64,000 bases of DNA from Notospermus geniculatus (GCA_002633025.1 NMRB01000137.1:464744-528743), one strand, 5' to 3'. Shown: positions 21,209 through 31,636, numbered from the stretch's first letter. Numbers and translations: made by a program. Notes: generated from the letters alone by a model not told the origin.

Positions 21209-21727
21209 TTACTCCATAGAAATTATATTATTAATTTTTTCTTTTGAGTTCGTTTGAATTTCTGATTGTTGTTGAACTTCTGATGGCCCACTTTGTGGTT
21301 TCCTACATTTAATCGCTGGTATAGGTAGACACTTAAAAACTTGATATTTACCCCATTTACACCAAACTATTATTCCACTAATAATTAAGACTGTTGGAAC
21401 TACTAACCAATTATATCCTTCATTATTTTGTGCTGGGACACTTTGTGTTGGGACACTTTGTGTTGGGACACTTTGTGTTTCTGGTTCTGGTTCTGGATTT
21501 GGTATTTCACTTTCAACCTTATTGTTTAATAAATTTTGTTTTCTTTTTTTAAATTCTTGAGATCTTTTACCTAATTCTTTACTCCAAGCAATTTGTTTTT
21601 CTGTTCTAGGTTTTCTAAGGGGACTTTGTCTTGGAATTGTGACAGTTTGAGTATTATCATTTTTAGGTGGTAATGTTTGCCCCGGTATTGTTTGCACTGG
21701 GTTGGAGTTGATTGGTTCGTTCTCCAT
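21209..21727 (-). CDS. Single-pass membrane protein with disordered arms (Polinton-associated)
   Basis: 172 residues, start at TAAATG (minus, 21730-21725); its stop lies just upstream of the integrase start. The N-terminal half is basic and disordered (LRKPRTEKQIAWSKELGKR, then KKRKQN), followed by Pro-Glu repeats, three copies of TQSVP from a 15-bp DNA repeat, a hydrophobic helix (~108-124) and a basic tail with KPQSGPSE. It overlaps the upstream gene by 65 bp. I recall similarly organised basic/membrane proteins near Polinton ATPases. Function unknown; intact. Confidence 0.6.
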   Translation of the reverse strand: MENEPINSNPVQTIPGQTLPPKNDNTQTVTIPRQSPLRKPRTEKQIAWSKELGKRSQEFKKRKQNLLNNKVESEIPNPEPEPETQSVPTQSVPTQSVPAQNNEGYNWLVVPTVLIISGIIVWCKWGKYQVFKCLPIPAIKCRKPQSGPSEVQQQSEIQTNSKEKINNIISME

Positions 21728-22346
21728 TTAAGTCCACTGAATTTATAACAGTTAAACTTTCAATGTTCCCAATAGTTATCAAGCTTGTAGATGCAACTGC
21801 CATTAAACTACCCATTTTCAAAGTTAACCAACCAGTCCATTTATCTAATTCACTATTTATAATGTAGTCATTCTTAAGATCATTATAAAGCTTATCTTCA
21901 TCACTAACAGGAAGAAACCAAGTTGCTAGCTTAGAATAAGATTTAAGTATCATCTTACCAAAAGTATCATTAACTCTAGCTGATAGTGTACTCCGATAAA
22001 TCCTGTGATATTTTATTAAGTCTTTTTCAGGCATAGTGTCAATGTCATTAAATGTTAGTTGTTTTCCAATGAACTCTTTTGTCTTACCAGTAGCAACTAA
22101 AATTTCTAAATCACCTTTAGCTTGTTTACCTTGTTCTGATAAGATTTGACTAAAGTTTTGACTAGGATTAACTGGTTGTTGAATTTGTTGAGTTTTAGTT
22201 GGTTGTAGTTGATTTCTAGTTGGATTTAGTTGACCACTACTGTAACTAGTAGTTGGATTTATTTGGCTATTAGTTGGAACAATACCCATTTCTTTCATTA
22301 CATTATCAACTATTTGATCTTCAGGAATTTGATTAGTTAAGCTCAT
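21663..22346 (-). CDS. Polinton-associated conserved helical protein
   Basis: 227 residues, start at TAAATG (minus, 22349-22344). The first ~75 residues are Gln/Asn/Pro-rich and disordered. A conserved-looking helical region follows (KEFIGKQLTFNDIDTM, YHRIYRSTLSARV, then KLYNDLKNDYIINSELDKW near 150-170) and a Gly/Ala/Ser hydrophobic segment (MGSLMAVASTSLITIG). I recall this module from Polinton-type loci of corals, function unknown. The last ~20 residues overlap the next gene in another frame and may be an artefact of a late shift. Confidence 0.6.
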   Translation of the reverse strand: MSLTNQIPEDQIVDNVMKEMGIVPTNSQINPTTSYSSGQLNPTRNQLQPTKTQQIQQPVNPSQNFSQILSEQGKQAKGDLEILVATGKTKEFIGKQLTFNDIDTMPEKDLIKYHRIYRSTLSARVNDTFGKMILKSYSKLATWFLPVSDEDKLYNDLKNDYIINSELDKWTGWLTLKMGSLMAVASTSLITIGNIESLTVINSVDLNGERTNQLQPSANNTGANITT

Positions 22347-22968
22347 TTAATTAATAAAAAGTTATGAGGAAATTGTAGCCTTAGAACCAGCTTTGCACTT
22401 CTATTATCCTTTAACTCCTTTATCACCTCATTTCTGATCTCTTTAGGTATAATAGCATTTTCTTCTAATGCTTGCTTCATCGCATTTTCATCTTTGTTGA
22501 AAAACAGTACCAATAACCTGATATTCTCTCTAAAGTCCTTCACAATGGAATTATACTTCACTGAATCAATACCCAGGTGGTTATATTATAGTGCCTTCCT
22601 GAGAACGCCAAGTTACATAACTCTGTTGCTTTCCTTTTACTATCTTGAAGATAAGCACAATCGTCAATTATAAATAAAGTGTTTGTACCTTTAAAAATCT
22701 GCATACAAAGCCATAGTACTACATTTAAATTTGTTTTAACCAGTAATGGGTTAAACACAATGAAGTTTCTATCCTTAAAGATCCACTGTCGATTATATGT
22801 TTCATTAAAGTCAAATGTTGGACAAAAGAGGATTATATTTTCAAAAAAGTCCTCATATACGGTTTGAATTAAATCTAAGACAAAGTACGTCTTACCACAA
22901 TTAGTAACACCGGAAATAATAGCGTTATATGGCTCAAATATGAAAAAGTTATTGAGGTTAACATCCAT
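22343..22968 (-). pseudogene. ATP: FtsK/HerA-A32-type genome-packaging ATPase, frameshifted
   Basis: Start at TAAATG (minus, 22971-22966). Walker A GVTNCGKT at residues 20-27, Walker B hhhhDD at about 96-103 (LFIIDDCAYL), then a sensor-like TTWVLIQ. The frame stops at TGA just after that segment (about 22560); the rest of the protein (NSIVKDFRENIRLL onward) is in a neighbouring frame, ending near 22343. So a single frameshift separates the P-loop part from the C-terminal part. The protein would drive DNA into capsids, and it is one of the hallmark Polinton genes. It is the outermost recognised minus-strand gene. Confidence 0.85.
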
Positions 22969-23082
22969 TTACTTCAGTAGAATTTCAAAGGCAACAGTGT
23001 AGCTTTAAATGACAGATGGCAGATGCCAATATGCATATAACAGTTGGTCTATAGTCCTGATAACAACATTTCTGCTGGAAAC

Positions 23083-23415
23083 ATGGAGGAGGCACGATTG
23101 AAAGTTTTGGCTGATGCAATTGGTGAAGTGGATGTGCGACTTGAACAAAAATACCCTGATGATAACGAGATTAAAGACCTCTTCCATGGATTATGGGCAT
23201 CATTCCCGGAATTCCCCTTTACTGATTCAGGCATATACTTTCATAGATTGGACACACTATACATCGAGATCTACATGCATGGTAAGTGGCAACAGGTGTT
23301 CATAATGGCACTTGAAAATCTATTCACACACAATACAAAGTACAACAGCTGTCGCATCACTGTAAGGCCAGATAGAGTGTATTTTTCGTTTTTGGATTAT
23401 AAAGCGTGTTTATAA
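23083..23415 (+). CDS. Unrecognised ORF next to the element's right edge
   Basis: 110 residues from the ATG at 23083 (the frame is open from about 23044). It is an even mix of acidic and aromatic residues without low complexity: LEQKYPDDNEIKDLF, then ASFPEFPF and VYFSFLDY. Base composition is less AT-rich than the element, no TAAATG precedes it, and no splice signals are obvious. It could be an accessory gene at the end of the element, or a host gene fragment. No family recognised. Confidence 0.4.
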   Translation: MEEARLKVLADAIGEVDVRLEQKYPDDNEIKDLFHGLWASFPEFPFTDSGIYFHRLDTLYIEIYMHGKWQQVFIMALENLFTHNTKYNSCRITVRPDRVYFSFLDYKACL

Positions 23416-23574
23416 AGCCCAAATAGAGATAGAAAAGGGGGGTAAATTCATTTTTAAGGGGCCCAGTCTCATGAATGGATTCGTCTCATGACATGAGACA
23501 AAATTTAGTCCCCCACTGCTCTAGGTTCACCCCTGAGCAAAACGGGCTTGTATTGAAGTTAAACCACATTTTAT

Positions 23575-23660
23575 TTCACCTTGTTCCAGGATCGAACCTG
23601 CACAGAATGACCTTGTATTAATAGTCCACACCTCAAACCACTCGACTATTAACCTTGATC
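23575..23660 (-). repeat. tRNA-like SINE head fragment
   Basis: On the minus strand an A-box-like TAGTCGAGTGGTTTGAGG is followed about 40 bases later by a B-box-like GGTTCGATCC. No complete cloverleaf was found, so a tRNA-derived SINE head is likelier than a tRNA gene. Confidence 0.4.
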
Positions 23661-23759
23661 TAATAACAAGTGATATTTATACCATTATAAACTTACTATA
23701 GGCCTATTGGTTTCACCGTAGTATTAGGGAAAAATAGGAAAATTCAATGGTTCTATAAT

Positions 23760-24390
23760 AGTATTCCCAGACAGCATTACTCATCTGGCCCAGACCTGGA
23801 CGTTATCTGGCATGATAGGAATCAAGATCTGGCTTAGATCTGGTATCCTGACCTGGTTCGGACCTGGCATGATGACACAAGATCCGAGCCAGATCCCTTT
23901 TTGCAAACTCGCCCAGATCTGGCACGGGATCCGCACCCCAGGTCTGGTTCATATCTGCCATCATAGCTGATGCAGATCTGGTACACATCTGGCAATCCTG
24001 CAACGGGCCTGGTTCAGACCAGGCCTATATCTGGCAATGAAGCTGAGGGGACCTGGTTCAAGTCTGGCTTACACCTGGCAATCCATCTGGTTTCTAGGTA
24101 CCTCGTTCCTTTTCCACCACTAAGTGGCGGAATAGGAAAGGCAGAAAGCCTGCCTTGCCAGGAGTGGGAGACTCCTGTCGATCAAAAAAAAACCCTGATC
24201 AGGGACTCTGTTTGGCTGAGTAAGCCGTAACATTAAAGTTACCGTATACAATATTTTGGAGTCAGGGTGATTCCATTAAAATAAACTTTATGATATGCGT
24301 GGTGCAATGAAGCATCATTTCTCAAAAGTTTAACACCCACAAAAATAATGAGCGAGGTTTATTGCACAAATTTATGTTGTTACCTTAGGA
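23760..24390. mobile_element. TCTGGC-word element with conserved end
   Basis: 23760-24100 is a degenerate run of short words around ATCTGGC/GACCTGG. It is followed by GGAGTGGGAGACTCCTG, TGATCAGGGACTCTG and a segment ending in a GCAATGAAGCATCATTT block. The last part is repeated in inverse orientation at 40290-40500, where the interior is instead a CCACG-word array. That suggests one family with exchangeable word arrays. Confidence 0.5.
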
Positions 24391-25136
24391 ATTTATTTTT
24401 TTTTTTATTTTTTATTTTAAGACAGTTATTAGTTCTTATTTAAGTCCTGTGTTTGTGATACAAATTTTCGTCTTCCGTCTGAAACCCCCCATTTCCCTAA
24501 TACTGAAGTTAATGAAGTGGAAAGGGCAGTGTGGATACCAATGATATTTCGGGATCGTGAAAATCCTTTTGATTTTTACACAGATGATGAGATATACAGT
24601 ACAACTACAAGTGATTTCCTTTGACAGAGCGGGAATACTCTTCATTATTGATCTTCTTGCTACAGATATAGAACCACGTACTGACAGAAGCCACGCAGTT
24701 CCTGCCTTACAAAACGTTTTCGTTACTAAAAGAAATCATACTGAGTTGAGAAAATTCCTATTAGTTAAGATAATTCTTTACTTGTACAACCATGTGCTTG
24801 CTCTCGACCTGAAAGAAATCCTACTGGGTTGAAGAAATTCCTATTATTTAAGAAAATTCTTAGCTAAGGAAGTTCTTACGATGCTCCATGCATACCGCTT
24901 AAAGGATTTCCTTAGCTAAGAGTTCTTTTTGTGAAGTTAAGGAAAATCTTACACTTAATATAATGATCTTTGTGCATACGGGGACTGCTACACACACAAA
25001 TCAAAATGAATACTGATCAACACTATGTTCAGGTTATCATCGAAATGTTTCTTTTTGTTTATGTGTGCGTCGAATCTGCGAATTATTAGTGCTGTTTCTA
25101 ATTCGAACTTCTTATATATTCCTCCTTTCAGTATGT
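24391..25136. other. No gene; imperfect AAGGAAATC/GATTTCC word repeats
   Basis: 24720-24960 holds scattered direct and inverted copies of a TTCCT(T)AGCTAAG-like word, related to the foldback element at 31637-31744. Otherwise nothing was recognised. Confidence 0.4.
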
Positions 25137-25380
25137 CCAAGGTACAAAAAGCACAAAATTGACACACTAAATGATAATAAACAAAAAGTCAATATCCAGA
25201 ATTCACGAATTTTCGACCCCAATCGGGGTCTTTTTCAAGTGGAACTTTAGATTGTTTCAGATTGTTTCAGATTGTTTTAGATTGTTTTAGATTGTCTCAG
25301 ATTAGTTTCAGATTGTAAAGTTCCACTTGAAAAAGACCCCGATTGGGGTCGAAAATTCGTGAATTCTGGAGATTGACTTC
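25137..25380. repeat. Head-to-head pair of the GACCCC/GAAA repeat
   Basis: The left copy (25186-25249) and the inverted right copy (25315-25380) form arms of about 65 nt. The loop consists of five or six AGATTGTTTCAG-like units. Confidence 0.85.
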
Positions 25381-25654
25381 CTCCTTTCAGTATGGATGCT
25401 TTCGTGTGAAATTCAAGGAGGATGGACTTTTTCTCTTAATGTAACTCCGTCAAAATGAATTGGATATTGAGGATGGACTTTATGGTGCAGAAATTGGATG
25501 TTTGGATGGACTGTTTGGATATTGCATGGAGAAGAAATTACATGACTTGCGCCGTATCGTACCCCCGCACGCCGCTGCGCATTGATAAATGTCATGTCAC
25601 TGTAAAATACGTCGAAGACACTACGAAGGGCCATTTTGAACGTTATGCTATGCT

Positions 25655-26065
25655 ATGCTAAAAAACAGAAGATTCTACACAATAGTCTGTGCAGCAGAGT
25701 TTCAAGCACTTTCTGTAAATTTACAGAAAGGATTCAGGGTCAAAGGAATATTATGTCATTGCCCATGACCCTTTGTTTGGAAGGTCCCTCCTGGGTGTAA
25801 CATAAAACGCAGGTCATTGGTTCAGATGCAATGCCTTTAAAGCGGATTGTTCGCGTCTGTCCAAAGTGAACCAAAAATAATAAAACGACCCGTGTTATTC
25901 GTAACAAAACTACATGTAAATGCATTGCGGCGGCCGCTTCGGAAACTGTTCTGTGGAATCTGACTCGGCGCGAATAGTCCGCTTTAACTGACCTGTAATT
26001 TCACAGAAAGTGCTTGAAACTCTGCTGCCAAAAGTTCTACTGTTACATTCTTCTGTTTTTTTCCA
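25655..26065. mobile_element. TIR element (CAGAAGATTCTAC ends)
   Basis: Inverted ends contain AGCAGAGTTTCAAGCACTTT (about 25690) and its complement (about 26000-26020), flanked outward by AACAGAAGA-like sequence on both sides. The interior has no transposase. Confidence 0.6.
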
Positions 26066-26109
26066 ACAGTGAATCAGCAATTAATTTGAGCTAACTTTGC
26101 CTACCTCGT

Positions 26110-26275
26110 AGTCTTTTAACTCGGGGTGATTGATATCGATCTTGATGGATACCTCATTGTTCTTCCTCAGATGACTTACAGGACAATCACTGCTACCAGT
26201 GCATTTCTTCTCTTCGACCATGTCCCTCACACGAACGACTTCGTTGATAATTTGGGGAGCGCAGGACCTTTCAGC
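26110..26275 (-). CDS. Candidate host exon, Cys-containing
   Basis: On the minus strand a TTTAG acceptor precedes a frame with SCAPQIINEVVRVRDMVEE and later KIDINHPELKDYE, and ends at a GAG|GTAGGC donor. The frame is open through the whole segment. It could belong with the exon at 27265-27650. No family recognised. Confidence 0.4.
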
Positions 26276-27264
26276 CTAAATCCAAGATCGAAGAAGACAC
26301 ATTCTTTTTTACTATGTCCCACATACCGCATCCTGAGAATCTCGGGTCATTTATGGTCGTAGCCTCCCTCAATGCCCTGAGGACATCCACCCCGTTTCGG
26401 TGGGGAAGAGGGGGATTCCCTCATGTGTACTTGCCAATTGGTAAATCACAAATAAACCATGCAATGCAGTGGGGAAATGCAGCTTGATGTAATAACCAAA
26501 TATCGTGCCTAGTGCTACAACGTCTGCACATAGATCTGGTGTTACGAGTTACCGGATACCAGTCTCGTAGCATTGCATCTCATTCCATAATTTTTGCCCG
26601 CTGTCGAATGATAGCTGCTCCAAACACATGAACTGGATCATAGGCTACCTTCGTGTTTTTAACCAATTGGTAGGCCTACGTACTCGTTATCTAGATAATC
26701 CGTGAGAATCATTTTGATGCGAAGTTAATTCAGGAACAGCCAAATATTCAGCGAGTTTGCCAGCGAATCGACACATTAGCTGCCATTTTGGGGTATGACC
26801 AAGACGGGATAGAAGCTTCACTGTGATTGGCTGAATTCGGCGGAGTTCAGTACTCCGCTGCTTCCCCAAGGAAATGGCATGGATGTCGCCAGGGTCTGAA
26901 CCAAGCACGAGAAGGGGAGCCGTTTGTGAAGACCCTGGGTGCGAGGATGCATATACCCTAACCGTCGATTGGTGTTTTTGTTCGAACACGAATTAAGAAT
27001 GCCTCGTGAAGGTAGCATGCTTCCACGTGAAATAATTCGATTTGGGATCAAACTGTGACCATAACACTTTTTTGCTAACAAACCTTCTCAACTTGTGTTT
27101 GAACAAAAACATGAATCGACGGCTAGTTCATTCTACTGTAGTCCAAAACACGAAGCTGATCATTGTCACCCATACTGGCCACCATTTAGGGGTGTTCGTC
27201 AAATTCAGCCTGTATATCATCCTACAACGAAGGTGGACCATTTTATCAATCGCACGATACCTAC

Positions 27265-27650
27265 CAAGCGTCGTGACATTACAGTTTTTAAAAGCTTGTC
27301 CGCAATACTATTGATGGAATCTTTCAGCCCCGGTTTCGAATCCGACGGACACTCCGTGAAGAAGTCGTAGAAATGGCTGCGGCAGTAGGTCTCCTGTGCG
27401 TCAACTGCGTACATCTGGAGGCTAAAAGCCTGGCGGTAGCTGGCCGCAGACACCACTTTGAATAATTCACGATTATTTTTTGCTTCATCGAAAATTGATT
27501 GTATGTATCGGCGGTCAGTCTTTCGAAGCGAAATTTGGCTTCTCTGCATGACGACCTGTTCCAATAGTCTGGCGTGTGTGATGGAAACGTGAGTCAAGGC
27601 CTCCCCCCAGTGTGCTGTGTCGAGAAGGGACTTCTTCAGACGTTTCATGC
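27265..27650 (-). CDS. Candidate host exon, helical protein
   Basis: A good acceptor (TTCATTCTGCAG) at the 5' side and a TTG|GTAGGT donor at the 3' side delimit 386 bp with one open frame. It is rich in Lys/Arg/Leu helices (MKRLKKSLLDTAHWGEAL, RYIQSIFDEAKNNRELF, GLKDSINSIADKLLKTV) and contains a Cys. Codon use is balanced, unlike the AT-rich element. No domain recognised. A longer frame (27217-27777) crosses both splice sites and is probably not the real gene. Confidence 0.45.
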
Positions 27651-28629
27651 CTGCAGAATGAATTTTCAGTGTAAACATTACGTTTTTCGGCTCCTTTACT
27701 CGCGAAGTGTCGGAAACCCTACCTTCCTTTGATGTCTGGGGGTGATTCCAAACATGCTTAAGTCGGGTAATTAACACCTCAAGTGTTATAATCCCCCTTG
27801 TTGTCTGCCTAACGAGCAGAAAAGCCTTGAGTTATCTGAACGAATTGAAAATGTTTGCAATGGTATTCCCAGGATTTGGTACATCGAATTTATAGTGATG
27901 GATGTGCAGGAAATTATGCTTGGAGATTATGTCCCGGGTTGAGTGGAATAATTTTACAGTAGTTTTAGCGCAGTGTGTCCCTTATGATTACTGGAAGATC
28001 CTCACAGCTTAACAACCCCCGATTAATCCTATTTGTTGGTCAATAGGCAGGGAACCCTGTCCCCTCTGTAAGGATTGGTCAGTCCATTCCACTTTGCACA
28101 ATAGCTATTTAGGCCTACTGCCAAAAGGCTACTCAGTGCAGCCCTTGGATAAAACAGAAACTTGAGGAATCTTACGGCAAAAATGATGCATTTTCAACTA
28201 TCCCTGTTTGAAAAACGTCACTTTTTACTAGCTGATGTAACAGTACATAGTCCAGGCTGTACACAGATGATGTTTTGAAACGAACTGCTAATGACTTCTT
28301 TCCCCTACAGAGCTGTAAAGTACTAATTACAGAACGTGGTGAAACAATAGAAGGAGCTGGTTGATATTACGTCAGGATCAATGATATGGACCATAGTGCC
28401 AACCATGAAATTCTCAACAAGATAGCTGCAGTACTTTCAGAGATTTCCCCAAAGTTGAAAACCTCTGTTAAGTCCCCAGCACCTCATATCAGAAAGTTTG
28501 TCCCAATTTGTTTCATGTGCCAGCGGCTAAAAATAGCACACGATGACGCGGCGTTAGCTTGAGGTGGGCCGTTCCATTAGCTTGAGAGGGGTGTGTACGG
28601 CGCCCGGGAAGGGACATGGAAATAAGTTT

Positions 28630-29140
28630 TTTTATCTAATCGTATATAGTCGACTTTTATCACGTATATAGTCGACTTTTATCTCGTATATATACGACTT
28701 TTTCGAGATATCACGTATATAGTCGACTTTTATCACGTATATAGTCGACTTTTATCTCGTATATATACGACTTTTTATCTTGTATATAGTCGACTTTTTT
28801 ATCTCGTATATAGTCGACATTTATCTGATATATAGTCGACTTTTTTCTCGTATATAGTCGACTTTTTCAAGAAAAGTCGTATATAGTCGACTTTTATCTC
28901 GTATATATACGACTTTTATCTCGTATATATACGACTTTTATCTCGTATATATACGAATTTTATCTCGTATATATACGACTTTTATCTCGTATATATACGA
29001 TTTTTATCTCGTATATATACGACTTCTTTCTCGTATATATACGACTTTTTTCTCGTATATATACGACTTTTTTTCTCGTATATATACGACTTTTTCTCGT
29101 ATATATACGACTTTTTATCTACTATATAGTCGACTTTGTA
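28630..29140. repeat. Tandem array of ~20-bp palindromic units
   Basis: More than 20 units, each with CGTATATATACG or GTATATAGTCGAC followed by TTTT. Many cores are perfect palindromes (GTCGTATATATACGAC). Two classes, TATATA and TATAGTCGAC, are partly segregated along the array. It is coding-free; the 79-residue frame here is repeat translation. Confidence 0.95.
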
Positions 29141-30456
29141 TCTCGTTGTTGGGTGTGCCCTGGAGTCGTTGACTACCGTTGAGTTGTTTGGTTCAGAGGG
29201 TGGCAGATATTTGTTTGTCAACCATACTTCGTTGGGTGGGAGTAGATTTACTTAGGGAGGAGATCAGCATTCATCTCCACAATTTTGTCCTTCAGCAAAG
29301 CCTCTGTACTTGATCGCGGAGAGGACACTAATCTCCCTACCCTCTAGATGAAAACTGATTGTAGAGAGGTGCCCCCACATTTTCCCCACCCAGAGTATCC
29401 AGGTTCAGAAGTTTGGATTTTAGGGGAAGATTAGAATGGACAGAATCCTTCATTTAGGCCACGCGACACAAAAGTTATATTGAACTGGCAGTACAAAGTG
29501 TTTGATGAATACCTGTCATACCTGAACACGAGGCTGCCACTTGGGTGGTGGGCTTGGTATTTGTGACCGTTGACACAATATTGAATAGGCCAATCAGATG
29601 ATGGTCTTTGAAAGGTCATAGGGTAAATATTAAATATTCAAGAACTGCTTCTGATGGTTGGACAGCGTGCTCCAGGCCTAGACTGGTTGTATTTCTGGGA
29701 AAAGTGAATTCTAGAAGCATTTTTGAGGGTAGTTTTTCACGCTGAACACGAATCTGTTGTTTGCGGAGTCCAAAAATGCCTAATAAGGTCACTAATTAAG
29801 GGTCAAAGGTCAATGAGTGCAAAATTCAAAATTTTTCAAAAAATGATTTATTTGACATACTCTATCAAGATATGTAACTTATTTGACAATATGTTTCATA
29901 GTAAGGTTCATACAGGCTTTCAAAATGTGAGAAAAAGAGGAAAATGTGAAAGAAAAACAATGCTATTTTGTGGCTATCTCTGTATTGGAGCAACTTTTAG
30001 TTGTTTTACTTACTGTTTCCTCTCGCTTTCATTTATGTGACTACATGCCACAAGTGAAATGGTTTGACTGACTCCTATCCATAAGTAATTGCAAACCAAT
30101 TTTATCCTCAATTTTTAATTGCACACTGAGACTTATTAGCCTCCTAATTAAGGTTAAAGGTCACCAGGTGCAAAGTAAACTCATGATGCTAACAACTGTT
30201 CTGACAGTCAATCGTACATATACAATGTAAGTACTTCATTTAAATCGGATGCTACTGCAATCTGCCTGACCAATTAATTGGGTCAAGGAGAAGAGCTTGT
30301 TCACTGTGAAACGACACACTCCACCCATTCCTTCCCCTCACCCCACCTCTTACCCCACCACAACCCACCCCGACCTGCCAATGTCTACTGTACTTCGCCC
30401 TGTTTCAACATGGTATTTCTGCAGCATTGCAGTTGTAGGCATCAGTGCACAACTGG

Positions 30457-30961
30457 CTACCCCCACTTCCGACAAGAGCAACTGTTAGTACTGCAACCTT
30501 TTGTGCAACTACACTGCACAATCTCTCTGCATCCCTTTGGAATCGAAGGCAAGGTTGTAAGGACCGGTGGCAATTTACCATCAACAAGTTTCCATCCACA
30601 TTCAGTTGGTGGTGGCAGGGATGGCATTCTCTCCAAATGACACTTTGGTAGTTTGCTCGTTCTATGTGAATTTTGCAGCGTCGCTAGATGGAGGGAGGGA
30701 TTCCGTTGCATGTCGTTTGCTGAAGAGCTTTACCCCAGCTTGATTACAGTTCTTCGGTGGTGCCTTGTAAAAGTGGCGTATGAACCTTTCAGCATCTTCT
30801 ATGACATGTGTTGACGGTGTCGGAAACTTGCCAAGATCTTTGAGAAGACTGTTATCTTCAAGGAAGATATCCCACTCTGTTTTCTTTGAGTGTCTTGAGA
30901 AAAAGGGCCTTACAACCTTGCCTCCAATTCCAAAGGGATGCAGAGAGATTGTGCAGTGCAC
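30457..30961 (-). pseudogene. Cys-rich CxC-pattern gene fragments inside inverted repeat
   Basis: Minus-strand frames contain REIVQCSCTKGCSTNSCSC, like the cysteine-rich CRC-type segment known from tesmin-like and transposon-linked proteins. Upstream are helical stretches such as DAERFIRHFYKAP. An inverted copy of the same Cys-rich part is present at about 31215-31320. No start or splice structure could be fixed; probably a captured and decayed exon. Confidence 0.35.
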
Positions 30962-31225
30962 TCTTAGCCGAAAAGGTTCTTTGGTGCCACACCAGGAGAA
31001 CCCTCTGATTTAAGAACCCTTGGGTTGTTTAAGAACCCCTAGATGTTCCAGATAGAAACTTTCCCTCAGAAAATGGTTCTAACTGGAACTTTTATGGGTT
31101 CTTTGGCGACAGAAAGTTTCTACATGTAACCCTTCTGGGTTCTTTACAGAAGGTTCTATATAGAACCCTGGGGTTCCCCTGGTGAGGCACAAAGAACCCC
31201 TAAAGAACCTTTTTGGCTAAGAGTG
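30959..31225. mobile_element. MITE with CACTCTTAGCC ends
   Basis: Ends CACTCTTAGCC / GGCTAAGAGTG. The interior is dense in AGAACCC and GGGTTCTT words. It interrupts the inner palindrome. Confidence 0.75.
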
Positions 31226-31636
31226 TGTAGTTGCACAAAAGGTTGCAGTACTAATAGTTGCTCTTGTCGGAAGTGGGGGAGCCAGTTGTGCACTGATGCC
31301 TGCAACTGCAATGCTGCAGAAATACCAATTCGAAACAGGGCGAAGTAAATTAGACATTGGCAGGTCGGGTGGGTTGTGGTGGGGTAGGAGGTGGGGTGAG
31401 GGGGGTTGGAATGGGTGGGGAGGGGGTGTCACAGTGAACAAGCTCTTCTCCTTGACCCAATTAATTGGTCAGACAGTTTGCAGTAGAGCTGTTGACAACC
31501 CATAACTGTTGGGAACGACCAAACTTTCCCTCAAGTCGGCCTATGATAATGATGTAATATGCCTATCAGGGTTATATGACTTCGGTAACATAACAGCAAT
31601 GATGCAATGATAAACCCAATCCCAGAGTGGAAACCA

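Larger units (their letters stand above)
2890..22990. mobile_element. Degenerate Polinton/Maverick (adintovirus-like) provirus
   Basis: A block of dense intron-less genes, clearly more AT-rich than both flanks. It carries the Polinton signature set: protein-primed family B DNA polymerase, retroviral-type integrase with chromodomain, A32-like packaging ATPase and double-jelly-roll major capsid protein. Two convergent gene sets meet at 11264-11269. The length of about 20 kb suits the family. No terminal inverted repeats, target duplication or Ulp1/adenain-type protease were found. The left end starts inside a repeated gene fragment, so the ends may be truncated and the limits given are approximate. 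Multiple stops and frameshifts show it is an inactive old copy, unless the assembly is error-rich. Confidence 0.9.

Noticed and set aside
27217-27777. Single 186-residue gene
   Set aside because: Clear splice acceptor and donor inside it show that only 27265-27650 is exon-like.
28630-29140. CRISPR array or coding frame with YIYEKK repeats
   Set aside because: No spacers; the frame only translates a tandem palindromic repeat.
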